Source: Diphasiastrum complanatum (Eukaryota > Streptophyta > Lycopodiopsida > Lycopodiales > Lycopodiaceae). Taken from it: DNA of 64,000 bases. Shown piece by piece: positions 20,460 through 31,419 of the stretch. Each line of letters starts with the position of its first letter. Position 1 is the first letter of the stretch. The notes beneath the pieces were generated by a model. It was not told the DNA's origin, made no database searches, and saw only the letters and a list, made by a program, of their open reading frames with translations. Location: contig CM055101.1 in the NCBI GenBank assembly GCA_029204225.1, positions 30,057,975 through 30,121,974 of the forward strand. The letters are read 5' to 3'. The position numbers and the translations under genes were made by a program.

Positions 20460-20970
20460 AACAGCTAGATATGACTTAGTACTATCCTTGTACGACTGGT
20501 GCACTAAAGTACAATACTATACTTCACATGTGTGAAAGCTAGATCAACCATAAAATCAACATTCTACACATAGAAACTCAAGATATCAAGAGATAAACAC
20601 ATGAGATGGACACATAATCAAAAGAGAAAATTTCTCCATACAAAATGAGAATATGAAGATGATTTCTCCATGTCTTTACAGCGTTTTATAGTATCCATAG
20701 TGCCACTTGGCCACTTGCCCTAAACTTGCCCTAAAATAGCAACTTCTAGGTACTTCACTTAAAACCTTGAAATAATTGACTAGTTTCAATTTATCTCAAC
20801 TAACCAATAGTAGTAGCTCTAAATCCGACCTTATCTACTTATATACTTGTTAAAAATGGTAAGAACACTATTTTTAGGCCTTATTTACATTAAAAAAAGT
20901 ATCTCTAAGTTAAAATTTCACTTTGGCCTCCAAAAATGCCAATAAACCAACAAAACTAATTGAAAAATTT
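20460..20970 (-). repeat. copia-T LTR (full-size form)
   Basis: The minus strand begins after a purine tract (AGTTGAAGAGGGAGTG, complement of 20974-20988). It continues CAATTAGTTTTGTTGG, GGAGGCCAAAGTGAAATTT, TTAACTTAGAGATAC and AAGGCCTAAAAATAGTG. The same order occurs at 30682, 36168, 43470, 60632 and 62431. The 3' end is uncertain, near 20460. Confidence 0.7.
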
Positions 20971-20999
20971 TCACACTCCCTCTTCAACTAGTTTTATCA

Positions 21000-22282
21000 C
21001 ACAACTTTGATCCATCTTAAGAATGATCTCCATCCTAAGTATAGACATCCTTTCTATGGTTTTATAGTAACTTACATTGATACAAAGAATAGTGTCCAAA
21101 TTGGATGTTTCACTATTTCTTACATCAATTTTACACATCAAGATGTAACTAGAACATGAAGAACCAATTAGAATGTAAATGTAATGATTCCTCCATGTTT
21201 CAAACTTTGAACTCTGTGAAAAATAATAGTAACATTATAGTTTTCATCCAATGCTTGCTTGTCTCCTCTATTTTTGTCCTTCCTTGATATGTCTTCACCA
21301 TGAAAATCAATGAATGAGCTTCCACTTACATCTTGCCATAAGCTATCATCAACACTTGATGACTTGATCATGAATGAGTGATATAATAAGCCTCCAATAG
21401 ATTTATTTCCATCAGCAAAACCAGCCAAGAATGCTAGTACAACTCTAACAACAAGATATTGCAAGACAATATAGCTTGTTTCACCATATCTTGACAATTT
21501 GCACACCTTGACATGAAATAGCTCAAACATAAGATAGAACAAGTAAAGTAAACTTGACCGACACTTCCTTGCTGCCCCCTTGACCTTACCTGAGTCTTCA
21601 ATAACCTGAAAAAATAGATCCAAAGTATCTTTGCCACTTGACTCTTTTGTGTAGTTGAAGCTCTTTGAAATCAACCTCTTGATATTCCACTTGACCATAA
21701 AAGCCATTGAAATGTTTTTTTGTTTTTAGATCCATTACTTGCATCCACTCCTTGAAAACCATCATGCACTTGCATAGCATCACCTAGACAATAAGATGAA
21801 CCAATACATGTGAGTAATGCAAAATGAGTGACTTCCACTTGCGTACCCTTCTCATCATATGTAAGCCTAAATGGCTTTTGTCTTTTCCCTTGAGGATATT
21901 CCTAGAAATTGACTTGGAGAAGCATCTCCACCATCAGCATCCAAGGAACCATCTTCCTCACCACCAAAATTTTAAATTGATCGACATCAACAACATCAAC
22001 CTTATCCACATTCTCCTCTTCAAAGACAACATCCTTAGAAATTTGAGCTTTCTTTGACTTAGGAATGTAAACCCTATAAGCTTTCCTTACTTCACTATAG
22101 CCAACAAATATTCCCTTCAAGAATCCAAAAGATGAGTTGAAATAGCAATTACTAGAAAAGATCTTCAAATGCTCCATCCTTGGCTTCTTACCAAAAAGAA
22201 CTTCAAGTGAACCCTTCCCATCCAAGTCTTCATTTGAGTACCTATTGTAAAAAAAGTTAGCAAACTCCTCTGCTTTGCACAT
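21000..22282 (-). mobile_element. copia-T, integrase tail and 3' region, no RT
   Basis: Frame 21902-22282 has NRYSNEDLDGKGSLEVLFGK, KIFSSNCYFNSSFGFLKGIF, VGYSEVRKAYRVYIPKSKKA and DVVFEEENVDKVDVVDVDQ, the end of a copia integrase. The DNA downstream (21800 to 21170) is collinear with 29690-30480 and contains no RT or RNase H. It runs to the purine tract and LTR at 20990-20460. The 179-aa frame at 21168-21707 is in this 3' region; I do not recognise it. Confidence 0.8.
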
Positions 22283-22813
22283 ACTATGGACTTTTGCATT
22301 TGTTATGGAACATTTGAAATGACAAACTCAATATTCTCAGTGATTATTTAGATGCCAGTTGGGCAGGAGATGTAGACACTCGTAAATCCACTTCTGGATT
22401 TACATTCTTCCTCAACAACGATCCTATTTCATGAAATAGTCACAAGAAAACTTTGATAGCTCTATCTTCTACTGAATCAAAGTATATCGCAGCCTCTCAA
22501 GCTACAAAGGAAGTAGTATGATTGAGAAACTTACTTTCAGATGAAACAATATACTCCGACAACTTTATTTTGGGATAATCAAATTGCTATTGCTTTATCA
22601 GCCAACCCTAGATTTTATAGTAGGAGTAGGCACATTAAAATTAAGTATCACTATGTTAGAAACAAACTTCTTGACAGAGAGGTACACTTGCAGTACTGTC
22701 GAACTCAAGATATGACAGTTGATGTTTTTACTAAGGCACTAAGCATGGATGCACATAGAAAGTTTTGTGCAAAGCTAAGTTTGAAAGTCAAGGCATTCAT
22801 GGATTCAGATTAA
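22283..22813 (+). pseudogene. copia-K1 RNase H
   Basis: Begins TMDFCICYGT and continues YLDASWAGDVDTRKSTSGFT, LIALSSTESKYIAASQATKE, then after a frameshift FWDNQIAIALSANPRF, SRSRHIKIKYHYVRN and DMTVDVFTKALSMDAHRKF. These are all RNase H blocks of copia. The frame after the shift (22541-22813) ends at TAA, followed by the purine tract AAGGGGAAG. It is head-to-head with copia-T at 22282/22283. Confidence 0.9.
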
Positions 22814-22820
22814 GGGGAAG

Positions 22821-23400
22821 TTTTTTATTATTCGAGTTATTCATCTATAATCTACATCCATTCATTATCCAGTTCTGCAATTTTGTTCGTGTTTCTTTAT
22901 AGTCTAGAAATACTCAAAAATTGCTCAACAGGTGGCTCCGACATATTGGACAACCTACAACATATCGGATGACTCCGAAAAAAGTTGAAGATCTTGAACA
23001 TGTCAAAGGATAACAATCACTATTATGCATGATATGAACTAAAAAATTGCCCTAACTGCCTTGCAAGTAGATTTTCAGGAAGTCCTAGCTGGATGGGTGA
23101 CAGTACAAAAGTGCCAATTAAAATCTACAACCTGATTAGTTGTCCAACTGGATGAGCTTAAACTACTTTAGTATAGATAGCTTATCATAGAGATTTCTAT
23201 AAGTCTCCCTCTATTAGAGTATTGCTATTAGCACTTGTTGCTTACCAGCGGAAGTGCATCAGAAAAAGTGTTCAGTTATTCAGAGATAGTTTAGAATACA
23301 TAACTTTTCATATGCTATTGCTTTGTGCTCTTATCATTTGATTTGTACATGTTACTTAATGAATCAATCTATCTTCTTATGGGGTTCAGTTTCATGTTAG
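22821..23400 (+). repeat. copia-K1 3' LTR, truncated
   Basis: Follows the purine tract and is collinear with 26590-27150. Shared landmarks are CTACATCCATT, CTCAACAGGTGGCTCCGACAT, TGATTAGTTGTCC, TTAGAGTATTGCTATTAG and TTGCTTTGTGCTCTTATCAT. Homology ends near 23400, so the last ~220 bp are missing. Confidence 0.8.
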
Positions 23401-24097
23401 AATGTATGCTTCTGTGTGGTCATTTGTAGCCAATTTGCTCCAAAAATTCTTTATCTTCACTATCGAATGGTGAATAGTATATACAAAAGCTCTTCCCCAC
23501 CTCAAATCAGGTGAAAATCCATCATGTAATAGAAGATGATTGACCATTTTTTACCTTATTCTTATCTAACCCTAGAGTTTTGCCAAATTGGTGGCTAGGT
23601 TGGTTATCCGCTGCCTCCATGCCTCGAGTAATTTGGTCTTATAATCTAGAAACTATGACCAAACAACCCTAACTAGCCCTATGAATGATATCTAATTAAC
23701 CTATGAATGATATCTAGAGTAGCCTACACACGTGGAAACATGGACTCACATGTGTGGGACTCACCTACGCATAATCTACATGGTTTTGTTCAAGCTAGAT
23801 TTGCCAATTTTAGCAATTTCTCACATGACATGAGTTGGTGAAGAGGTAGCAAAGGGAGTGTCAAGGGGAGTGGCATTGGGTGGAGGAGAAGTGGGTGGAA
23901 TGGAGGGCACCATTGACACTATTCCAGGCATTCTAACACTATCATCATTAATTCTAACACTAGAGATTAATACGATCATGACATTTGCATTACTTGCAAG
24001 ATCAATTTACACATCCCCAGCACCAAATTTCCATTAACACTACTCACAATCATAGGGAAGCAAGGTAGGTGTCATTCATCTACAAAAAGTTCTAGAT
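23401..24097. other. no recognised feature
   Basis: No ORF over 60 codons and no retroelement motif. Contains a G-rich stretch at about 23865-23910. Confidence 0.5.
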
Positions 24098-24099
24098 TA

Positions 24100-25221
24100 G
24101 GGCTCTTTTTGGACTCAAAAGGGCCTCTTTACTAATTATAATTAGTGTTAATGACGACATGTGTACCAATAACAGAATGACAATTGAAATGGAATGGTCC
24201 ATATGACATGGCACATCCAATGGTGTAAATTAGATTTACAAATTCTAACCCACCCACTAACTCTCCTCTAACTCTACTTGTAATGATGATATGATAAGGA
24301 CAAGTGATTTAAAATCTACATGAAAGATGGCCAGTATTTTTTGAAGGCCTTCAAAAAATCATTTTATGATTTGAATTGAGGTAAAAAGGGGACATTGGGC
24401 CCCCAAATTGAAAAAAAAATCAAAAAAAAAAGTGTGGGAGGGGGCATGGGGTACACCCCTCCCCCTCCCCTTGTACAGTACCCCCTCCTTGTCATTGTCT
24501 CGTCCCCCTCCTCCCTCATCTTGTGGTGCACGTACCCGCTCCCTCCCCTCTCCCGATCTCACTCCCTCACTCCCCGAGCCGCTGGCCCAGTTGAGCACGC
24601 AGCAGCCCGAGGTCACCATTCAACGCCCCCCGTTCGGACAACAAGTTGGGGCCAAAATTTTTTTGCCCAAAGGCCCGCATGCTCACCCAGGTCAGTGGCT
24701 GACTTGGGTGAGTGTGCGGGCCTCTGGGCAAAAAAATTTTGCCCCCCAATTGTTGTCCGAACAGGGGGCGTTGAATGGCAACCCTAGGGTGCTGCGTGCT
24801 CAACTGGGCCAGCATCCCGGGGAGTGAGTGAGTGAGATCGGGAGAGGGGAGGGAGCGAGTATGGGCACCGCTGGAGGAGAAGGGGAGGGGGTGTACCCCA
24901 TGCCCCCTCCCACGCTTTTTATATTTTTATTTTTTTCAACTTCGGGGCCCAATGAAATATTGGGCCCCCTTTTTACCTCAATCAAGTCATAAAATGATTT
25001 TTTGAAGGCCTTCAAAAAATACTCGCCATCTCTTTAGATCCTAAATCACTTGTACTTGCTATATTATTATGCTAGGTCTAAGTGAAGGCTATTGAAGTAT
25101 GAGTTAACTCATGATAAACCCATGGTGAGCTGCCACGTAGGACGATTAGTGAGTTAATTAATCCTAATTAGCAAACACATTTAGGCAAGGAAGAGGCCCT
25201 TTTTGAGTCCAAAAAGGGCCC
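24100..25221. mobile_element. 1.1-kb fold-back (inverted-repeat) element
   Basis: Nearly the whole element is one inverted repeat centred on 24696-24698. Ends are GGGCTCTTTTTGGACTC (24100) and its near-complement ending GGGCCC (25221), flanked by TA on both sides. The inner arms (24325-24695 and 24699-25032) are highly similar and GC-rich, unlike the surroundings. Each carries the perfect palindrome TTTTTTGAAGGCCTTCAAAA(AA). The outer arms (24100-24324, 25033-25221) are more diverged. There is no transposase. Frames at 24395-24827 and the mirror frames are products of the symmetry. Best guess: a non-autonomous DNA transposon with very long terminal inverted repeats. Confidence 0.8.
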
Positions 25222-25442
25222 TAATGAGGCTATACATGGGTTAACACTAATCAAACCACAAAGCAAAACATAGAAAACCCATAGCCTAGGGGCACCCATG
25301 TGAACTTCATGTGATAGCCATGTGACACTGACACCTCAGCACATGCTCTTTTAACTTAACTTTGGCCTCTTCTAGTGGATTGTGAGCTTTGCTTGTTGGA
25401 ATTCCTTTCTTCTTGCCTTGAAGCATTTAACATTGTACTTGC
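25222..25442. other. no recognised feature
   Basis: Intervening sequence without a coding motif. Confidence 0.4.
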
Positions 25443-25740
25443 CTAATTGTACTTGCCATCAATGACAATGATGAAATACTTAGATCCACCCACTGAGATT
25501 TGGTACGTTGGTCCACATATATCTGTGTGTACTAATTCAAGAGGTTGTTTTCCTCTTACAGCTCCTTGCAATTGTGGGAAAGTCATCCTTTGTTGTTTGC
25601 CATGCATGCAAGCTTGACAATGCACCCTTCTTGGATTTGAGTCATTCTCTAGCCCTACAACCATTCCTTTTGAAATGATGGCCCTAATTGCATCTTCTCT
25701 AAGGTGTCCTAGTCTCCGATGCCACAACATGTTTAACTAA
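25443..25740 (-). CDS. copia GAG-pre-integrase and integrase start (fragment)
   Basis: 95-residue frame: MLWHRRLGHLREDAIRAIIS (GAG-pre-integrase), CQACMHGKQQRMTFPQ, then PLELVHTDICGPTYQISVGG and SKYFIIVIDGKYN. It holds the first catalytic Asp (HTDICGP). The VIDDYS motif is changed to VIDGKY, and the sequence ends there. It is an isolated fragment of a copia family not otherwise assigned. Confidence 0.9.
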
Positions 25741-25744
25741 TCTC

Positions 25745-25975
25745 AGATTGAAATATAGTGTTATTGTGCTTTGATTGTCACAATAAAGAATTGCTGGGTG
25801 TTGTTGAGCCAAAATGGCTCCTTAGCATTTGTGCTAGCAATGTATTTCTATTTTGTTGAAGATAATGAGATCTGTTTTTGCATTGGTTGTTCCAGGATAT
25901 TGAGCCTTGGTTGAATAGAAAGCCAGAAATTGATTTTCTAATGTCGATATCTCCTACCCCATCAGTACGGTGATA
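25745..25975 (-). pseudogene. copia RNase H fragment
   Basis: The minus strand encodes VGDIDIRKSISGFLFNQGSI, then in a shifted frame SLSSTK.KYIASTNAKEPFW and ILYCDNQSTITLYFN. This is copia RNase H. It lies upstream (on the minus strand) of the GAG-pre-integrase fragment, the reverse of normal order, so the two were joined by rearrangement. Confidence 0.8.
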
Positions 25976-26551
25976 GATAGTTTCTTGAAATCTCTTAGAA
26001 GGATGTTACACATCTGACTCATACTAAATTTAGGTCATAATTAAACAACTTTCACCTAAAATCAAATTATCATAACAACCTTGTTTAGGGCCATAAGTAA
26101 TTATATTTCAATGCTTTGTCCAAATAAATGAGCTTCATTCAATAAGGATTCCAAAACAAAAATATTGGCTTCATTCCACCCTAAAAATTACAAATATTAG
26201 AGTTAAATTTCATGCAATGAAAGCCATATGACAAACAATTATGATTAACGGAATAACCATACATGAATGGTCCAAAAACAAAAATAGTCCAAGTATAGAA
26301 GTACATATACTACATCAGTAAATGTATATATATATAGGCTAGAATACAAAAAATAGCTAGAACCAAAATTGAGTCCTCATCCTGGCCACGAACATCTGAC
26401 TCACGATGTTGCGATTCATGAGATGGGAACTATGGTACCTGCATGCAAGAAACATGAATTACTGCTATGAGAAATGTGGTGAGAGTGAGAGTGAGACTCT
26501 ATGAATGCAATGAAGTCAAAATCTATTATGAAGCCATGCCTCAGAAGCAAC
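25976..26551. other. no recognised feature
   Basis: AT-rich, no coding motif, no LTR edge seen. Confidence 0.5.
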
Positions 26552-27373
26552 TATTAGATTATTCTACTATCGAGAGTGATTCAGCCAAAATAATCGATCT
26601 CTAATCTACATCCATTTATTATCCATATCTGCAGTCTACAGAAATACTCAGGAATCGCTCAATAGGTGGCTTTGACATATCGGACAACCTCCGACATATT
26701 GGATGACTCCGACGAAAGTTGAACGAGTCGAACATGTTGAAGGATGGCCATTATTGTTCCGTTTGATATGAAGCTAAAGACTTGCCACTTGCCCTAACTA
26801 CTTTGCAAGTAATTTTTGGGAAGTCCTAATTGGATAGATATCAGTGCATTACATCTAACTAACAATTGTGATCTATGATCTGATTAGTTGTCCTACCGAA
26901 TTGGCTTAAATTGCTTTAGTACAAATAGTTGATCATGAAAGATTTCTATAAGTCCCGCTCTATTAGAGTATTGCTATTAGTGCTTACTAGTTACTCGCGG
27001 ATGTGCATCAGATAGAGTTTTTAGTTACTCAAAGATAGTTTAGAGTACTTAGTTTGTATCTGCTATTGCTTTGTGCTCTTATCATCTGATTTGTACATGC
27101 TACTTACTGAATCAATCTACCTTCTTATTGTGTTCAGTATCATGCAGTCACTCTACCTTCTATACATCACTTCGCACTCTGAAATTGTTTGGCTACGAAA
27201 TCACTTTAGTACTAATGGTTTCAAAATTAGTTGCTAATAGTTTGGCTATCATTATAGCTTTGTCCAATTATTGATAGGTGTAATCATGCATTGGAAAAGA
27301 AGACTCATTCTACTGTGCTCAATAATTCGTGCATAGTCGTTGGATTCTCAAACTGTCATTTCTTCTTCCAACA
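26552..27373 (+). repeat. copia-K3 5' LTR
   Basis: About 822 bp. It starts TATTAGATTATTC (K2 has TGTTGGATTATTC) and ends TTCTTCCAACA directly before the primer site. The body is collinear with K1 (22830-23400) and, in its 3' third, with K2 (31420-31700, complement). Confidence 0.8.
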
Positions 27374-27385
27374 TGGTATAAGAGC
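27374..27385 (+). other. copia-K3 primer binding site
   Basis: TGGTATAAGAGC, one mismatch from the initiator-tRNA site TGGTATCAGAGC. Confidence 0.85.
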
Positions 27386-27583
27386 ACTATTATTAGATAT
27401 CCTTCAAGGTATCAAAGCAAATCACTAGATACTTTTCATATTATCAAAATCTTATCAGAACACACTTGCTCTTAACCTTCAATTTGTGGTATCAATTTTA
27501 GTATTTGATAATTGATTTTCAATTGTAGCGTTGCACAAGATCATTCATAAAGTCATCGACTTATCAACAGACCAAAGTTCCAA

Positions 27584-28340
27584 ATGGATTATCAAAGTAA
27601 AGTTGGTCTCATCGTAGACAAGCTCAATGGCTCCAATTACTATTTGTGAAAATTTAAGATGAAGACCCTGCTAATCGCCAAGAAGTTGTGGGATGTTGTC
27701 ACATGTATAGAAATGAAGCTTGAAGATGACACATCCGACTCTGTGGAAATTAGAGGACGATAAAGCTTTCATGCTTATTATTCTCAATATATCAGACACT
27801 CAGATTGGCCACATATTTGAAGTTGAGACTTTGAAAGAAGTACGGGCCATCTCGAGCTCGCTTATATGATGTGAGGGACATGACTTCCAAGTTAAATCTT
27901 AGAAGAAAATTCTTCACACTCAAGATGTCGAATGTTGATTCACTTTAGAATCACATTAACCATCTTGCAATAGATGGCAACAGTTGGATCCATCATTGAC
28001 AATCAATAAGCAATTACGACATGGCTTTCAAGCTTGCCTTCTACATATGAGAACTTGGTGATGATCATATTGACAAACTTAGATTTAACTCTCACTAAAG
28101 TTATCACTATGTTGCTGCAAGAAGACAATCGAATAAGTCAAGATACCTCTTTGACTTCATCATCTCATGCTCTATATGTCACAAAGTCTTAAAACAACAT
28201 AAGAAGAAAACCTCTAAGCAGTCTGCTTCAAATCAAAAGATGACACAAAGTCAAGAGCATTTATTAATCCACAATCAAAGAAGAAGATGTTATGTAAGTA
28301 TTACAAACGCAATAATCTTGAGATCCAGGATTGCAAGGTA
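27584..28340 (+). pseudogene. copia-K3 Gag
   Basis: Starts ATG at 27584 (MDYQSKVGLIVDKLNGSNYY). FKMKTLLIAKKLWDVVTCIE follows, the copia gag N-terminus with an in-frame stop in place of the usual Trp after YYL. Later frames are broken. A degraded knuckle CKYYKRNNLEIQDC (Cys2 to Tyr, His to Leu) lies at about 28295-28335. Confidence 0.8.
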
Positions 28341-28399
28341 TTAAAAACAAAGAATGTCAACAAGAAACCAGATCTACAGGCAGTATCATCTCTATATCC

Positions 28400-29277
28400 C
28401 GAACTCAACATGAACAAAGGAGGGTTTATGGTCAAAGACCAAAAGGTGGGAATCACTAATTCTTGATTTCTGGATTTTGGAGCTACTCCACATATGGCCA
28501 GTCATCGTGAGTATTTTCATTCTTAAATGCCTTACAAGGAAATTCATTCTTCTTGGCGACAATAGTACACACATATCAAAGGTGAAGGCATTGTAAAATT
28601 GATGTTCCAGCATGATCAATTCAAACTACTATCAATTTTTTTGTATGTACCTAAACCCTCTACGAATCTGTTATTGGTAAGTAGAATTACTGATTTAGAT
28701 CATTGGGTCAAATCTGAGTCTGATCAACGCCGAATTATCGATAGGACAAATAAGATCCCTCTTGAGGTATGGATACTTATATAGACTAGCGGGTTGTTAT
28801 TCTGACTTGAAAACCTATGTTATTGTCAAACATTAAAAACCTTTGTTCTTGTCAATAAAAAATCACTTTGGCATTGTAGATTAGGACACTTGAATCATAC
28901 ATTTATCTCAAACATGTCCAAACAATCTCTAGTACTTGATTTCGACTATTTAACCAATAAAGTCGACCTCCTTGTCTGTCAAAGCTGCATCCTTGTAAAA
29001 CAGAGTAGGATTCATTTTACATCAAGTTAAAGGCATGCAACAAAAGATGTTCTAGATGGTGTTCATTCAAATATATGTGGTCCAATGCAAACTTTGCCCT
29101 TGCTTGATGCAAAGTATTTCATTACCTTTATTGACGAATATTTGAGAAGAATAGCTATTTATTTTATTAAGCAAAAATTGAAGGCTTTCAAGTTCAAATG
29201 TCTTTCTCAAGTTCAAGAATGTTGTGGAGAGTCAATTCAACATGAAGATCAAGTGCTTAAAGTTGGCAAATGAAGAC
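28400..29277 (+). pseudogene. copia-K3 protease remnant and integrase
   Basis: Around 28545-28700 are remnants of the protease-downstream region (GDNSTHISKVK). At 28860-29030 is GAG-pre-integrase: LWHCRLGHLNHTFISNMSKQ and LLVCQSCILVKQSRIHF. From 29050 the integrase reads VHSNICGPMQTLPLLDAKYF then FITFIDEYLRR (HTD changed to HSN, FIDDYS to FIDEYL), and degrades. All key acidic residues are damaged or missing. Confidence 0.8.
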
Positions 29278-30680
29278 CTACCAAAAAACCTCAAAGAGGT
29301 TTGTGAAAACATGGGATCGAGAAAGAGCTTTCAAGCTCAAAGTTCTACATGGTGTGGAAGAGAGGAAGACAACTCTTTTTGAAAGAGCTAAATCCATGAG
29401 GGTGAATGCAAATCTTCCTAAGTCATTTTGAGGTGAAGCTTTGATGTGTGCTAACTTTGTTTGCAATAGGTACTCAAATGTAGACTTGGATGGTAAGAGT
29501 TCATAATGAGGTCATTTTTGGTGAACATCTTTGGTAATACTTGCTATGTCAACTCATCTTTTGGGATTCTTGAACGGATTATATGTTGGCTATAGTGATG
29601 TTGTTGATGTTGATCAATCTAACATTTTTGGTGGTGATAAGCATGATTCTTTGGATGATGATGATGGAGATGCCTCTCCAAATAAAGTTCTAAGAAGATC
29701 CTCAAGGGAAAGAAAAAATCCAACTAGGCTTACATATGTTAAGAAGGTTAAGGAAGTTGAAGGTACAAACTTTGATTTACTCGCATGTTTTGGTTCATCT
29801 TCTTGTCTAGATGATGCTATGCAAGTGGATCATAGTTTTCAAGAATTGGAAGCAACTAATGGATCTGGAAAAGAGGTCTTATTCAATAGCTTTGATGGTC
29901 AAGTGGAAGATCAAGATGTTGATCTCAAAGGAGTTCAACAACATAAAAGGAAAGTTGGCAATTTGGAACTAGTCAAGAGCATGAAAGAGAAATCAATTGG
30001 CAAAGATACTTTGGATCTATTTTTGTAGGTGTTTGAAGATTTAAGTAAGGTCAAAGGAGCAGCAAGGAAGTGTTTTTCAAGATTACTTTACTTTTTCTAT
30101 CTCATGTTTGAGTAATTTCTTGTGAATGTGTGCAAATTGTGAAGATATGGTGAAACTAGCTACATTGTTTTGCATCGTTTGGATGTTGGATTTGTAGTAG
30201 CATTCTTGGCTGGTTTTGCTGATGGAAATGAAGCTAAATGAGGCTTATTATATCATTTATTCATGGTCAAGTCATCAAGTGATGATAATATCTTGTGGCA
30301 AGATGGAGATGGAGGCTCATTCATGGAGTTTTATGGAGGATACATATCAAGAAAGGACAATTATGGAGGAGACAAGCAAGAAGGTGGTCATCACTCACAT
30401 TTATTGTTTGGTTGCTGTTATATTCCAGAGAGTTCAAAGCCGGAAGAATAGAGGAATCATTGCATTTACATTCTATTTGGTTCTTTATGTTCTAGTTAAA
30501 TCTTGACTTGTAAAATTGACGTAAGAAATCGTGACGCATCGAATGTTGACACTATTCTCTATATCAATTATGAAAGTTACTATATAACCATAGAATGGAG
30601 GGCTAGTCTTATAGTGAATATCATTCTTAAGAGGGATCAAAGTTCAATGTGAAAACTAGTTGAAGAGGGAGTTTGAGAAA
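29278..30680 (+). mobile_element. copia-T integrase tail and 3' region (plus copy)
   Basis: Continues from the K3 integrase: LHGVEERKTTLFERAKSMRV, then EALMCANFVCNRYSN. Frame 29531-30028 follows (VVDVDQSNIFGG, LRRSSRERKNPTRLTYVKKV, SCLDDAMQVDHSFQELEAT). It is collinear with the minus copy at 21170-21900 through to 30480. RT and RNase H are absent at the same place as in that copy. It ends with a purine tract (TTGAAGAGGGAGTTTGAGAAA, 30660-30680). Confidence 0.8.
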
Positions 30681-30681
30681 T

Positions 30682-30880
30682 TGTCAACTAGTTTGAGATT
30701 TATCATGTCTATTTCAATTGAAAAACTTTGGCCAATATGCATTTTAGACTTAGAGATAAACTTTATATTGTTAATAAGGCCCAAGAATAGTTGATTTTCT
30801 ATTGTTAGCATGTTAGGCAAGTTGATCAGGTCAAATTTTGGCCTTCTCTAATTGATTGGTTTAAGTGCATTGAATCTAGT
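30682..30880 (+). repeat. copia-T 3' LTR, 5' part
   Basis: Starts TGTCAACTAGTTTG after the purine tract. Shared T motifs are TTGGCCAATATGCATTT, GACTTAGAGATAAAC and AAGGCCCAAGAATAG. It differs completely from the K-type LTR at the 5' end of the same coding block (26552-27373). The end is uncertain and may extend to the promoter at 31084. Confidence 0.75.
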
Positions 30881-31069
30881 CCATGGTTTGGAATAGATCT
30901 AGAAGCTTCCTAATGTTGATAAGCTTGGGCAAGCACATCCAAATAGGTCAAGGACCTATTACATATAATGTACATGTGTGGCAAGAGTTCATCTTTCTCT
31001 CTATGCTCTCATTCATGCATATGGAAGTGATCTATTTCTGTATTGGATCCACACGTGTGAAAGGTGGTG

Positions 31070-31400
31070 CAGTACAACCATTGTATAAAGACAGAGCTTG
31101 GAAAAAGAGAGAGCTTAAGAGAGATAAGTAAACAAAAAGATAGAGCATGAAATAAAGCTTTAAAATGTGTGTGTGTGTGTGTGTGTGTTTGTAAAAAATC
31201 TTAATCACTAACACAATGAAAGCAAATAGTAAGCAAAAACAATGAAAACTTTTAGGAATTCAAGCTTGCGTTAATAGGCCACAACATTTTTTTTCTATGC
31301 ATGGCAAAAAATGGAAATTTGTTTGGTACGGTGCTGCCCCTCACGGCCTAAAAGGTGTCAAAATGCAAATTTTTGTGTGCACACGTTTTGGAAAGAGGTG
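31070..31400 (+). repeat. promoter-bearing repeat, inverted partner of 15420-15805
   Basis: TATAAA at 31084-31089, then GAGCTTAAGAGAGATA, AAAGCTTTAAAA, a GT run (31169-31188), ATCTTAATCACTAACA and GTCAAAATGCAAATTT. Likely the U3/R part of an LTR, perhaps of copia-T. Confidence 0.6.
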
Positions 31401-31419
31401 TATAAAAGGTAGCTCGAAT

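Noticed and set aside
24359-25015. Pro/Ser-rich ORFs on both strands
   Set aside because: They lie in the arms of the fold-back element and mirror each other; produced by symmetry and high GC.
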